Assembly (NCBI RefSeq): GCF_014205015.1
Contig: NZ_JACHMO010000001.1
Coordinates: forward strand, 186,001-250,000
Source of the DNA: Saccharothrix ecbatanensis
GTDB taxonomy: Bacteria > Actinomycetota > Actinomycetes > Mycobacteriales > Pseudonocardiaceae
Length of the DNA: 64,000 nt
Direction of reading: 5' to 3'
This document shows, one piece after another, positions 7,428-15,564 of the stretch. Numbering within the stretch: position 1 is the stretch's first letter; every line of letters starts with the position of its first letter. The notes beneath the pieces are model-generated. The model had not been told where the DNA came from and did no database searches. It saw only the letters and a list, made by a program, of their open reading frames with translations. Both the position numbers and the translations under genes were made by a program.

Positions 7428-8647
7428 GCGACGAGGTGCGGGACATGATCCGATCGGCGCTGGCGGACGAGCCGGGGTTGGGCCTGGAGTTCGAGCGGGT
7501 CGTCGCGGACGGGCGCAGGCGGCGGGCGAGGCGGCGTTTCGGCGCGTTGACCGCGGTCGCGGTGGGCGTCATCGCCGTCGTCGGGGTCAGCACGATGTTG
7601 ACGGGGACGCCGTCGCAACCCGCGGGCCTTGCGTCCACGGTGCCGACGACCACGCCGCTTCCGGTCAACCCCGGCTGTGTGGTGCCCAAGATGACAGGCG
7701 GCTTCCCAGACCAACCGCGTGGCACGGCGAACCCCGACGAACTGGCCGAGTCCGGTCGGCTCACCGAGGCGTTCAAGCGGTTCGCGCTACCGGCTGATGT
7801 CCAGGCGAGTCCGCTGGAGCTGTGCGTGGTGCGGGGGAGTTGGGGCGGCACGTTCACGGTTGCCGGCGACCGGTCGGTCACGGTGTACGTGAGGCAGGTC
7901 GGTGGCCAGCCACCCGGTGAGTGCGTGCACTACAACCCGACTACGCAGTGCTCGACCAGGACGCTTCCGGACGGCTCGACGGCGCGGGTGATCGTGGAGC
8001 CGATGCCGGACGCGACGCTGGTCACTGCTGACGTGTGGCGGACGGACGGCACGTACGTGCACGTCGTGGAGACCGGCAGCCAGGGCTTGACGACCAGGGT
8101 GTTGAACGATGATCAACTGATTGCCCTGGCCACTGCCCCGCAACTGAGGGTGCAGTGGACCGGCCGATCGGAGCCCGCGGCGCCGTCCGACCGCCGTGCG
8201 GCCGAACTGGACCCGGTGTTGGCAGGTGCGCTGCCTCCCGGCCTCCGCGCCGAACCGATCCCCGGCGTGTCCGCCCAGCCCTTGAAGTTCCGCATCAGCC
8301 AGGGCGGGTACCGGGCGATGGCGAACCTGTCCGACGCGGCCGGTAGCGGGTGGCTGCTGGTGAACCTGGAGAAGCCCGGTGATGGCGAGGTGACCTGCGG
8401 CGACCGGGCGACGTGCGAGATCGTGGAGCTGTCCGACGGTCGCAAGGCGGCGATAGAGTCCAACACCGAGGGTGGCGTGAGCCGACTGTTCCTCAACACG
8501 AAGGCAACGGACGGCACCGTGATCAGCATCCACTCCACCAACGCCGCCAACACCGGCCCAGGCCGCGCCACCCCAACCCGCCCCTCCCCACCGCTGACCG
8601 TGGCCGACTTGGTCCGGATCGCCGAGCTTCCGGACCTTCACTGGTAG
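7424..8647 (+). CDS. Single-span membrane protein coupled to the sigma factor (putative anti-sigma-like)
   Basis: A 407-residue protein starting at GTG 7424, which overlaps the sigma factor stop. The N-terminus has SDEVRDMIRSALADEP, a short cytoplasmic helix seen in partners of SigE-family factors, then a basic patch (RRRRARRR) and one transmembrane segment (about residues 39-58), then a long extracytoplasmic region with a Pro/Thr-rich linker and Cys pairs. No zinc-binding HxxxCxxC anti-sigma motif is visible. Position and topology suggest that it senses an outside signal and controls the sigma factor; this is inference. Confidence 0.7.
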   Translation: MSDEVRDMIRSALADEPGLGLEFERVVADGRRRRARRRFGALTAVAVGVIAVVGVSTMLTGTPSQPAGLASTVPTTTPLPVNPGCVVPKMTGGFPDQPRGTANPDELAESGRLTEAFKRFALPADVQASPLELCVVRGSWGGTFTVAGDRSVTVYVRQVGGQPPGECVHYNPTTQCSTRTLPDGSTARVIVEPMPDATLVTADVWRTDGTYVHVVETGSQGLTTRVLNDDQLIALATAPQLRVQWTGRSEPAAPSDRRAAELDPVLAGALPPGLRAEPIPGVSAQPLKFRISQGGYRAMANLSDAAGSGWLLVNLEKPGDGEVTCGDRATCEIVELSDGRKAAIESNTEGGVSRLFLNTKATDGTVISIHSTNAANTGPGRATPTRPSPPLTVADLVRIAELPDLHW

Positions 8648-8678
8648 ATCCGGGAGTTGCCGGACGGAATCATCGGCG

Positions 8679-9635
8679 GTGACGAATCAGGAAGTGATGT
8701 TCTACCTCAGCATCTCGAAGCACTCACCCTCGGACCGTGCACGGGCGCGCTTCGAGGGTGATTGCGTCTGGACGGAATTCGACGAGGTCGGCACCGTCTT
8801 CGACGGCCGTGAACTGACGTTGCAGGACTACCTTGAGGTCGAGGACCGATACGTACGCGTGGTGCGCGCGGTCATGGATTCGCTCGGCTCCCAGCGGGTG
8901 GTGCTGCGGCACGTCTTCGTGGCTGAGCTTCCGCCGGAAGAACTGGGTGAGCTGTACAACGGGCGTGTCGTAGACCGGCAAGAGGTCGAGATCCTGCTCC
9001 GCAACCTGCTCAGGGGAGCGGATTACAACGCCCAGTTCGACCTGGGTGACGGAGTGCACGTGCACGTCAGCTGGGACTTCTACCTGAGCATGTCCGGACC
9101 GCGCGATCTGTCGGCGTTCATCGAAGTCGCCGGTGAGTGCGGTCTCTACGTCAACCACAACTTCGAGGAGAAGGACGATCCGGACGATGACCCAGATCCG
9201 CCTCCTCTCGCGGATCACGACTTCTGGTCGTCGGTTCGCGGCGTGATCGAGGCGTCTGCCGGGCCGGTGTTGCTGATGGAACGGCGGGCAGGGGGGCGCT
9301 ACGGGGAGGATTGGTACCTGGTCGGTGCCGAGGATCTGGACGACGTGGTGTCCCGACTCAGGGCCGGCGCGGAGGTGTTGGTCTACCCCGACCTGAAGGT
9401 GACCACCACGACGCCGGATGCCCTGGTCGAGTCCGTCGCCTCATCGGTCGGGTCGTTGGCGAGCATCGTGCTCTTCCGCCGGCCACGACCACGGCCCCGG
9501 TTGGACTACTTGGGGTTGAGCGAAGGGCTGGGTTCGACGGTTCCGGAAACCTTGCTGGGAGCCGAGGGCGTCGGCTACTTCTTGGACCCGGACCTGGAGG
9601 CGGACGACACTCGCTGTTTGCGGGCAGTTGTCTGA
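8679..9635 (+). CDS. Hypothetical protein
   Basis: A 318-residue acidic soluble protein that I do not recognise. No signal peptide or membrane segment is visible. It has an Asp-rich stretch (KDDPDDDPDPPP) near residue 170 that separates two globular halves. GTG at 8679 is taken as the start; ATG at 8697 is an alternative, although its AGGAAG motif is too close. The gene ends just before the truncated GNAT copy. Good codon use in the usual actinomycete pattern supports it being real. Confidence 0.65.
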   Translation: MTNQEVMFYLSISKHSPSDRARARFEGDCVWTEFDEVGTVFDGRELTLQDYLEVEDRYVRVVRAVMDSLGSQRVVLRHVFVAELPPEELGELYNGRVVDRQEVEILLRNLLRGADYNAQFDLGDGVHVHVSWDFYLSMSGPRDLSAFIEVAGECGLYVNHNFEEKDDPDDDPDPPPLADHDFWSSVRGVIEASAGPVLLMERRAGGRYGEDWYLVGAEDLDDVVSRLRAGAEVLVYPDLKVTTTTPDALVESVASSVGSLASIVLFRRPRPRPRLDYLGLSEGLGSTVPETLLGAEGVGYFLDPDLEADDTRCLRAVV

Positions 9636-9648
9636 GTCAGTTGCGTCA

Positions 9649-9823
9649 CACCGACCGGCAGAACGGCTCGGCCCCCGCGATACGGGTGTCGGTGTGCAGG
9701 TACAGGTTCCGATACCCCGGCGTGTCCGCCACGAACGCCGTCGCCATGTCGACCAAAGCCCGCGCCAACCCGCACCGGCGGTGATCAGGGCGCACGTACA
9801 CCCGGAACAGTTGCGCAGTAGTG
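9649..9823 (-). pseudogene. Truncated second copy of the GNAT acetyltransferase gene
   Basis: These 175 bases match 12861-13035, inside the intact GNAT gene, with about six substitutions and no gaps. The copy keeps the acetyl-CoA-binding part (RVYVRPDHRRCGLARALVDMATAF) but lacks both ends, and a stop follows soon after the segment (FCRSV). It lies in the same orientation as the full gene 3.2 kb away. This looks like a recent partial duplication of no coding value. Confidence 0.8.
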
Positions 9824-9895
9824 CGGCCTGCCCACTGACGCATGGAGGCCCGCACCCAGATGTTCGGGTGTGGGCCTCCTGCTGGAGTACGAGCG

Positions 9896-10072
9896 TCAGC
9901 GCGACGTGTTGGTCGCCGTCACGAACCGCCGCACGGCACCCGGCCCGGAGAACGCCAGCGCTGGACCGCCGGCGTCCTTCGAGTCCCGGATCGCGGCCAG
10001 GTCGTTCCGCAACTCGACGCAGTTCGTCGCCGTGTTGCTTCTGCTCGATCTCCTCCAATTCGGTGCGTTCAT
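9896..10072 (-). CDS. DUF397 family small protein
   Basis: A 58-residue protein: it begins MNAPNWRRSSRSNTATNCVE and contains AAIRDSKDAGGPALAFS, the defining features of DUF397 (W-R-x-S-S near the start, N-C-V-E, RDSKD, P-A-L-x-F). It starts 10 bases after the XRE stop, with a GAGG ribosome site inside the end of that gene. DUF397 proteins are small partners of Scr1-type XRE regulators throughout actinomycetes and are thought to act with them in development and antibiotic control. Several longer frames overlap it on both strands and were rejected. Confidence 0.88.
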   Translation of the reverse strand: MNAPNWRRSSRSNTATNCVELRNDLAAIRDSKDAGGPALAFSGPGAVRRFVTATNTSR

Positions 10073-10082
10073 CGCATCCTCA

Positions 10083-10934
10083 TCAATCGATCTGGCGAAG
10101 AGCGTCGTCGATGAGCGCAGAGGTCTGGTCCGCGCTCATCGCGACGTTCAACGCCTCGGTCGCGGCCCTGTCGAATGCCGCGATTTCCTCCGGCTGTTCG
10201 AGGAACAAGCCGGAAGTCTGGTTCTCCAGATGGACCACAGATTTCGCTGCGGAAATCGTGATGAGGCTGAACGCGCCGGCCAGAGCGGGGTTCCACTCGT
10301 CGTCGGTCGGGACTGCGCGAAGCTCTACATTGGGCAGTTGAGCCATCTTCAGCAGGTGCTCCAACTGCTCGCGCATCACGGCCGGGCCACCGAATCGCTG
10401 CCGGAACACGCCTGCACCGATCGCTGCGGTGAACTGAACCGGAGCCGACCTCGTCAGCACGTCGCGCCGACCCATGCGAATCGCGACGCGTGTTTCGATT
10501 TCGTCGTCGGGCACACCGCCCCGGCGCATGATGCTGCGGGCGTATCCGCCGACCTGGAGAAGGCCCGGCACGACGAGCGGGCTGATGTCGACGATCGCGC
10601 CGGCCAACTGCTCGATCTTGAGCAGAGCATGCAGCTGCTGCCGCTGCCCCGGTAGGTCTACTGCGAGCCACGCCAAGCTCGCGTCGTCGGGCTCTTCTCG
10701 TGCGAGAGCCAGCGCTCGCTCGCGATCAGGCCCGGTGACACCCAGCGCGCCCAGGAGGGCCGCCGTCAGCTCAACGTCCGGCGGGCGTTCACCGCTCTCG
10801 ATTCGCGACATCGCACCCACTCCCAGACCCACCTGCCGCTCCAAGGCGCGCTGGCTCAGCGGCGGCTCGACCGCCTCGCGGCCGGCTTTGATCAAGGCGC
10901 CGAGGGCCATTGCTTTCGGGGTGCTGCGAACCAT
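10083..10934 (-). CDS. XRE-family regulator, Scr1/DUF5753 type
   Basis: A 283-residue DNA-binding protein. Residues 9-75 form a helix-turn-helix (LSQRALERQVGLGVGAMSRIESGERPPD), and the rest is the DUF5753 domain with the recurrent EQLAGAIVDISPLVVPGLLQV and MREQLEHLLKMAQLPNVELRAVP motifs. ATG at 10934 is chosen because the family normally begins 10-15 residues before the HTH; no ribosome site is visible and TATGCT lies 7 bases upstream, so the mRNA may be leaderless. It forms a unit with the DUF397 gene and diverges from three small genes. A perfect inverted repeat straddles its start codon, which suggests autoregulation. Confidence 0.88.
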   Translation of the reverse strand: MVRSTPKAMALGALIKAGREAVEPPLSQRALERQVGLGVGAMSRIESGERPPDVELTAALLGALGVTGPDRERALALAREEPDDASLAWLAVDLPGQRQQLHALLKIEQLAGAIVDISPLVVPGLLQVGGYARSIMRRGGVPDDEIETRVAIRMGRRDVLTRSAPVQFTAAIGAGVFRQRFGGPAVMREQLEHLLKMAQLPNVELRAVPTDDEWNPALAGAFSLITISAAKSVVHLENQTSGLFLEQPEEIAAFDRAATEALNVAMSADQTSALIDDALRQID

Positions 10935-11031
10935 GCAGCACAGCATAGGGCCGGTGACAGCCGTCCTAGAGACGCCCGATCGGGGTATCGACAAGACATG
11001 CTGCGCAGCAGCACCCTTGTGTTGCGCAGCA
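10921..11031. promoter_or_regulatory. Divergent control region with three palindromes
   Basis: GTGCTGC-N7-GCAGCAC (10921-10941) is a perfect repeat over the XRE start codon. TGCTGCGCAGCA (10999-11010) is a perfect 12-bp palindrome, and TGTTGCGCAGCA (11020-11031) differs by one base; their centres are 21 bases apart. The shared TGCTGC/GCAGCA half-site suggests one regulator, most simply one of the two XRE proteins. Confidence 0.65.
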
Positions 11032-11079
11032 CCGCGCAGCGCAGGTCGAAGCAGCCCCCCACTCCGCTCGGAGGTCCCG

Positions 11080-11187
11080 ATGGCGTTCAGTCGTAAGTTC
11101 CTTTGCCGAGACACCCTCGGCAGGCCGGCCACTACGACGGTGGCCGTCGACCAGGAAGCGTTCAGGAAGCTCCCGGGCGCTCGGTGA
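11080..11187 (+). CDS. Small 35-residue protein of the XRE island
   Basis: The short frame begins MAFSRKFLCRDTLGRPATTT and ends KLPGAR. A GGAGG ribosome site sits 6 bases before the ATG, and the stop overlaps the next start (TGATG), which supports translation. It diverges from the XRE gene across the palindromic control region. No domain is recognised. Confidence 0.6.
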   Translation: MAFSRKFLCRDTLGRPATTTVAVDQEAFRKLPGAR

Positions 11188-11537
11188 TGGACCTACTGTT
11201 CGGTGCGGCGGTCGGCCTGCTGCCCGCACTCATCCTGCTGATCTCGACAAGGCGACGCGGTCCTTCGTTCGCCGAGCCCGGCGGCTACCTCCACCCAGAG
11301 CCACTGGCCACCCCTGGACCGGGTGGCCGGACATGCGCGGCGGGCGGTGGAGCAGCCGAGGTCTGGTCGGCGCCCGCCTCCGCCGCGTCCTCAGCTACCG
11401 CAGTGAGATGTGATGGCTGGGCCTCGACACCGCGCCTGTCTGTGTCCTCCTGGTCCAGGCAAGTGCGGCCGGAGGTGGGCACGTCTCCTCTTCCAACTGA
11501 CGTGCCCGCCGCCTCCACCCGACCGGTGATGCAGTGA
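11187..11537 (+). CDS. Small membrane protein of the XRE island
   Basis: A 116-residue protein with one N-terminal hydrophobic segment (LLFGAAVGLLPALILLIS, residues 3-20) followed by RRR, so the rest should be cytoplasmic. The tail is Ala/Ser/Pro-rich and not conserved in look. The start overlaps the stop of the 35-residue frame and its own stop overlaps the next ATG. The coupling suggests that the three small proteins are made together. Confidence 0.55.
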   Translation: MDLLFGAAVGLLPALILLISTRRRGPSFAEPGGYLHPEPLATPGPGGRTCAAGGGAAEVWSAPASAASSATAVRCDGWASTPRLSVSSWSRQVRPEVGTSPLPTDVPAASTRPVMQ

Positions 11538-11803
11538 TGACCCGCCAGGGACAGGTTTCTGATGTGCGGACCCTTGCCGGGGCGAAGTCCGCGCTGTCCC
11601 GGCTGGCACCGCCACCCGATGCGTCACCCGACCAACGGCGGGCCTTCCACGAGTACGCCGGCGGGGTGTACCGGCGGGTCGCCGAAACGGACCAGGACCA
11701 CCACTACGAGGCGATGGCCTACGCGTACGTCGAACGGGAGATCTATGCGCCGCGGGCATCGTCAGCAGCAGCAGTGCAAGTGCCCGATCCCACCGACCTG
11801 TGA
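11537..11803 (+). CDS. AMED_5909-like small protein
   Basis: An 88-residue soluble protein with the pattern AKSALSRLAPPPDASPDQRRAFHEYAGGVYRRVAETDQDHHYEAMAYAYVEREI, which resembles the AMED_5909 family of small Pseudonocardiales proteins that lie next to Scr1-type regulators. ATG at 11537 overlaps the preceding stop, and the following XRE gene starts inside its stop (GTGA). Function unknown. Confidence 0.65.
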   Translation: MTRQGQVSDVRTLAGAKSALSRLAPPPDASPDQRRAFHEYAGGVYRRVAETDQDHHYEAMAYAYVEREIYAPRASSAAAVQVPDPTDL

Positions 11804-12681
11804 CAGGAAAGCCGATGGTTACCGAGATCGCCGAGAAGATCCACAGGCAGCCCAGGCTGAGTACCGCGCTCAGCCGCGAACTGGGTGAGGAACTGCGCAA
11901 GATCCGGCGCAGGGCACGGATGGGTTCAGCCGAAACGGCCGACGCCCTGGGCTGGTCGTTGGGCAAGCTCAGCAAGCTGGAAACCGGCAGCCGGGGCACG
12001 AGCCCCGGCGAGATCGGCGCGCTGCTCGGCCGCCTGGGCACCGCCCCGCCCACCCGCGACCGGATCCTCGCCATCGCCGGCGAACCCGCCACCGGCAGCT
12101 TCATGCGACCGCACCGCACCGCCCCGGACACCCTGACCGCCCTGTCGCTGCACGAACGGATGGCACGGACCATCACGACCTACGAGCCGTTCACCGTCCC
12201 CGCCCTGGCCCAGACCCAGGACTACACCCGCGCCCTGACCGGTGACAGCGCGATCGCCGCCGCCCGGATAGCCCGACAAGAGGCACTTCACGCGCTGCAC
12301 AACCTCAACCGCCCCCACACCATCCTCTACCTCCACGAGAGCGCAGTGCGCGGGATAGTCGGCGGCCCGGCGGTCATGCGGGACCAGATGCTGCGACTGG
12401 CCATGATGTGCGAGACGACACGCGTCACGCCGCGACTCATCCCGATGGACGCTCCGTTCGACCAAACCGTCCTGCGCCACGGCGCACTGCTGACCTTCGC
12501 AGAGCCGATCAAATCGCTGGCCTACGCAGAAACCGACACCGCAACCGTGTTCCACGAAGCCCCGCAGATCATCGCCCACTACGAGACCAAGATGCTGCGA
12601 CTCGACACCCTGGCCCTGCCCCAGGCCCAATCCAGGGACGCCTTCACCTACTGGGCCGACGTGTACGACAAGGCCACCTGA
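11800..12681 (+). CDS. Second XRE-family regulator, Scr1/DUF5753 type
   Basis: A 293-residue regulator. HTH at about 30-75 (LRKIRRRARMGSAETADALGWSLGKLSKLETGSRG), then DUF5753 with TITTYEPFTVPALAQTQDYTRAL and GGPAVMRDQMLRLAMMCETTRVTPRLIP. GTG at 11800 overlaps the stop of the AMED_5909-like gene; ATG at 11815 is a possible alternative. It is only distantly similar to the regulator at 10083-10934, so this is not a recent duplication. Two such regulators around three tiny coupled genes make a self-contained regulatory cassette. Confidence 0.87.
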   Translation: MTGKPMVTEIAEKIHRQPRLSTALSRELGEELRKIRRRARMGSAETADALGWSLGKLSKLETGSRGTSPGEIGALLGRLGTAPPTRDRILAIAGEPATGSFMRPHRTAPDTLTALSLHERMARTITTYEPFTVPALAQTQDYTRALTGDSAIAAARIARQEALHALHNLNRPHTILYLHESAVRGIVGGPAVMRDQMLRLAMMCETTRVTPRLIPMDAPFDQTVLRHGALLTFAEPIKSLAYAETDTATVFHEAPQIIAHYETKMLRLDTLALPQAQSRDAFTYWADVYDKAT

Positions 12682-12741
12682 CTGGACCTCGGGCTTCATC
12701 ATCGGCCCCGCGCAGCGGTCGATGAGTGAGGGTGCTGGACT

Positions 12742-12770
12742 GGTGGGCAGACGGAGGCCGCCTGCCCACC
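12742..12770. terminator. Terminator between convergent genes
   Basis: GGTGGGCAG (12742-12750) and CTGCCCACC (12762-12770) form a perfect 9-bp stem with an 11-base loop. It lies between the XRE gene and the end of the long minus-strand operon and can serve both strands. Confidence 0.75.
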
Positions 12771-12779
12771 GGCAAGACC

Positions 12780-13331
12780 TCAGCGTCCCAACGGGATCTC
12801 GAAGTGGACGGTTTGGAAGGTAATCGGGTCGCCGTCACGGGCGTCGTGCACCTCCTCGGCCACCGACCGCCAGAACGGCTCGGCCCCCGCGATACGGGTG
12901 TCGGTGTGCAGGTACAGGTTCCGATACCCCGGCGTGTCCGCCACGAACGCCGTCGCCATGTCGACCAAAGCCCGCGCCAACCCGGACCGACGGTGATCGG
13001 GTCGCACGTACACCCGGAAAAGTTGCGCAGTAGTGGGCTCCGGGTAACGGGCCGCCAGCCAAGCCGGATGCGGTGGGCTGGAAGGCGCCGTCGCACGCAC
13101 ACCAGTGGTCGCCACCACCTCGTCGCCCTTCACCGCCACGAACAACGCGTGCCGCGAAGGCCGCACGTACGCACCCTGCAGATCGATCACGTCACCGTGC
13201 CATTCCGGCCGATACCCGTAGCCGAACTCCTGGTAGAACGTATCCAGCATGACACTGCGCGCCCCCGGCAAATCAGCCGCACGCGCCCGACGGACCTCAT
13301 AGGGCCCCACTTCACGGTGGTACTCGGTCAT
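12780..13331 (-). CDS. GNAT family N-acetyltransferase
   Basis: A 183-residue acetyltransferase. The acetyl-CoA loop is RVYVRPDHRRSGLARALVDMA (about residues 110-130), a standard motif A. The start overlaps the stop of the ABC ATPase by four bases, so it is the last gene of the long operon that begins at 24218. In a metallophore setting it might acetylate the product, or the free chelator for self-protection; the substrate cannot be read from the sequence. A truncated near-identical piece of this gene lies at 9649-9823. Confidence 0.85.
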   Translation of the reverse strand: MTEYHREVGPYEVRRARAADLPGARSVMLDTFYQEFGYGYRPEWHGDVIDLQGAYVRPSRHALFVAVKGDEVVATTGVRATAPSSPPHPAWLAARYPEPTTAQLFRVYVRPDHRRSGLARALVDMATAFVADTPGYRNLYLHTDTRIAGAEPFWRSVAEEVHDARDGDPITFQTVHFEIPLGR

Positions 13332-14797
13332 GTCCTCTTCTCCTCTGTTCCTTCCATCGCTCGACCCAACAGGCCGATGGTCACCGGGTGCGTGGGGGCG
13401 CCCAGCACGTCGCCCGCCGCACCGTGCTCGACAAGTTCTCCTTGGTGCAGCACCGCGACGCGGTCCGCCAGCCGCGCAACCACGGCCAGGTCATGGCTGA
13501 TCAGCACCAAAGTGCACGTCAACGCCGCAAGCTGGTCCAACAAACCAGCCTGCGTCAACGTGTCCAAACCGGACGTGATCTCGTCGCACACCAGCACGTC
13601 CGGCCGGGCGAGTAGCGCGCGCACCAAAGCGGCCCGCTGCAACTCGCCACCCGACAACCCCGCAGGTCGACGCGCCACGGTCTCCGAGTCCAGCCCCACG
13701 GCCGCCAACTCGGCCAGAGCCAACGCGCGAGCATCAGCCACGCCGCCCAGCCGCACGGCAGTCCGACTGACCTGGTCCAGCACCGTCCGATAAGCATCGA
13801 ACGACGCACGAGCGTCCTGGAACACGTACTGCACAGCAGCCAACTGCCCCCGCGAACGCCGTCGCAACGACCGGGGCAGCGGCCGGCCGTCGAGCAGCAC
13901 CTCCCCGTCAAACGTGGGGTGCAACCCGGCGATGCACCGCGCCAGAGTCGTCTTCCCACTCCCGGACCGACCCACGACAGCAAGCCGCTCACCCGCCCCG
14001 ACCCGCACATCAACGGAACGCAGCACAGTCGTGGACCGGTGCCGGGCGGAAAGTGAACGGGTCTCCAGCCGAGGCGAAGCAAGCCCACGCGCAGTCGGAA
14101 CAGTGACGCGGGGCTGGGCGGCGACCAAAGCGGCCGTGTAAGGGGAACGGGGACGTGAGAGCACGTCAGCCGTAGACCCCGCCTCCACCACCTGACCCGC
14201 ACGCAGCACCACCACCTCATCCGCCAACGCGCGCACCACGTCCAAGTCATGCGTCAGCAGCACCAGAGCAACTCCCTGCGCCACCACCGACGCCAGCTCG
14301 TCCACCACCTCCGCCCGCGTAATCGGGTCCTGACCGGTAGTGGGCTCGTCCGCGACAAGAACCGCCGGATCACCCACCAGCGCCTGCGCCAACACCACCC
14401 GCTGCTGCTGCCCACCGGACAGCTCATGCGGATACCGCCGCAGCAACTCCACCGGCACCCGCGCCCGACGCAACGCGGTCGAGATCAACGAATCAGGAAC
14501 ACCCGGGTGCAACGCCGCGATCTCCCGGAACACACCCCCCAACCGCCGCACCGGGTTCAAAGCGGCCGACGGCTGTTGCGGCACGAACGCGACCCGCCCG
14601 GTCACCGTGACCCGCCCGCTCACCGACACCCCCGGCGCGTGCTCCCCGAGCAACGCCAACCCGGTCGTCGTCTTCCCGCTACCGGAGGCACCCACCAAAG
14701 CGACCACCTGCCCGGCGGACAAAGCGAAGCTCACCCCGTCGACCAACGTGTGAGACCCCGCCACCGCACGCAGACCCTCGACATGCACGACAGTCAT
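13328..14797 (-). CDS. Opp/Nik-type ABC importer, fused two-domain ATPase
   Basis: A 489-residue protein with two complete ABC domains in one chain. Domain 1: Walker A GASGSGKTT near residue 38, signature LSGGQQQRV, Walker B VLVADEPTT. Domain 2: Walker A GRSGSGKTT near residue 300, signature LSGGELQRA, Walker B VLVCDEIT. This equals a fused DppD-DppF pair, which power peptide and nickel importers. ATG at 14797 overlaps the permease stop by four bases. With two permeases and one binding protein next door it completes a full importer. Confidence 0.92.
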   Translation of the reverse strand: MTVVHVEGLRAVAGSHTLVDGVSFALSAGQVVALVGASGSGKTTTGLALLGEHAPGVSVSGRVTVTGRVAFVPQQPSAALNPVRRLGGVFREIAALHPGVPDSLISTALRRARVPVELLRRYPHELSGGQQQRVVLAQALVGDPAVLVADEPTTGQDPITRAEVVDELASVVAQGVALVLLTHDLDVVRALADEVVVLRAGQVVEAGSTADVLSRPRSPYTAALVAAQPRVTVPTARGLASPRLETRSLSARHRSTTVLRSVDVRVGAGERLAVVGRSGSGKTTLARCIAGLHPTFDGEVLLDGRPLPRSLRRRSRGQLAAVQYVFQDARASFDAYRTVLDQVSRTAVRLGGVADARALALAELAAVGLDSETVARRPAGLSGGELQRAALVRALLARPDVLVCDEITSGLDTLTQAGLLDQLAALTCTLVLISHDLAVVARLADRVAVLHQGELVEHGAAGDVLGAPTHPVTIGLLGRAMEGTEEKRT

Positions 14798-15564
14798 GCC
14801 CGAGCCTCCGCCCGCAGCGCACGGTCGAACACCAGGTTCAGCCCCACCGACAACGCCACGATCAGCAACGCCGGCACGACCACCGCCCACGGCTGGAGGA
14901 ACAGCCCCACCCGGTTCCGGTCGACCATGACCGCCCAGTCCGCCGCATCCGGCGCCACCCCCACCCCCAGGAAACTGGCCGACGCCACCAGATACAGCGC
15001 ACCGGTCAGCCGCACGCCCGAGTCAGCCGCCAACGTCCGCAGCATCGACCGTCCTGTGTAGACGATCGACGTCCGCCACCACGTCTCGCCCTGCAACCGC
15101 ATCGCCTCCAACGCCGGACGCCCGGAGATCTCCAACGCCGAAGCCCGCGAAATCCTTGCCACATCAGGAAAGTTGACCAGCGCAACCACCAGGACGAGCA
15201 CCGACAGACCCGGCCCGGCAATGGCCGCCACCAGGATCAGCACGAGCAGCGACGGCACCGCGAGCAGCAGGTCCAGCGGCCGCATCAGCACCTCGTCAAC
15301 GATCCGAACCCGCGACATGGCCGCCACAACGCCCCACGGCACGCCCACCAGATAAGCGAGCAACGTCGCCAGCAACGCGACCAACACCACCGTCTGCCCA
15401 CCCGCGAGCACCTGGTGCCACACGTCCCGGCCCACGAAATCCGTGCCCAACGACGAGTTCGCCACGAACGGCGCCCCGCGCGTCAACGAATCCGGCACGA
15501 ACAACGGCCCGAGCAGCGCCAACGCCAACGGCACCACGACGAGCAGCGCACCGACGCCCCTCAT
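14794..15564 (-). CDS. Opp/Nik-type ABC importer permease (DppC-like)
   Basis: A 256-residue inner-membrane permease with five to six spans. It has the DppC-type start (FVPDSLTRGAPFVANSSLGTDFVGRDVW, the LGTDxxGRD motif) and the coupling-helix loop ISRASALEISGRPALEAMRLQGETWWRT. It overlaps its neighbours by four bases on both sides. Together with the DppB-like permease it forms the membrane channel of the importer encoded in this operon. Confidence 0.9.
   Translation of the reverse strand: MRGVGALLVVVPLALALLGPLFVPDSLTRGAPFVANSSLGTDFVGRDVWHQVLAGGQTVVLVALLATLLAYLVGVPWGVVAAMSRVRIVDEVLMRPLDLLLAVPSLLVLILVAAIAGPGLSVLVLVVALVNFPDVARISRASALEISGRPALEAMRLQGETWWRTSIVYTGRSMLRTLAADSGVRLTGALYLVASASFLGVGVAPDAADWAVMVDRNRVGLFLQPWAVVVPALLIVALSVGLNLVFDRALRAEARA

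Noticed and set aside
9870..10655. 261-codon plus-strand frame over the DUF397/XRE genes
   Set aside because: The DUF397 and XRE proteins on the minus strand have unmistakable family motifs; the plus-strand translation has none.
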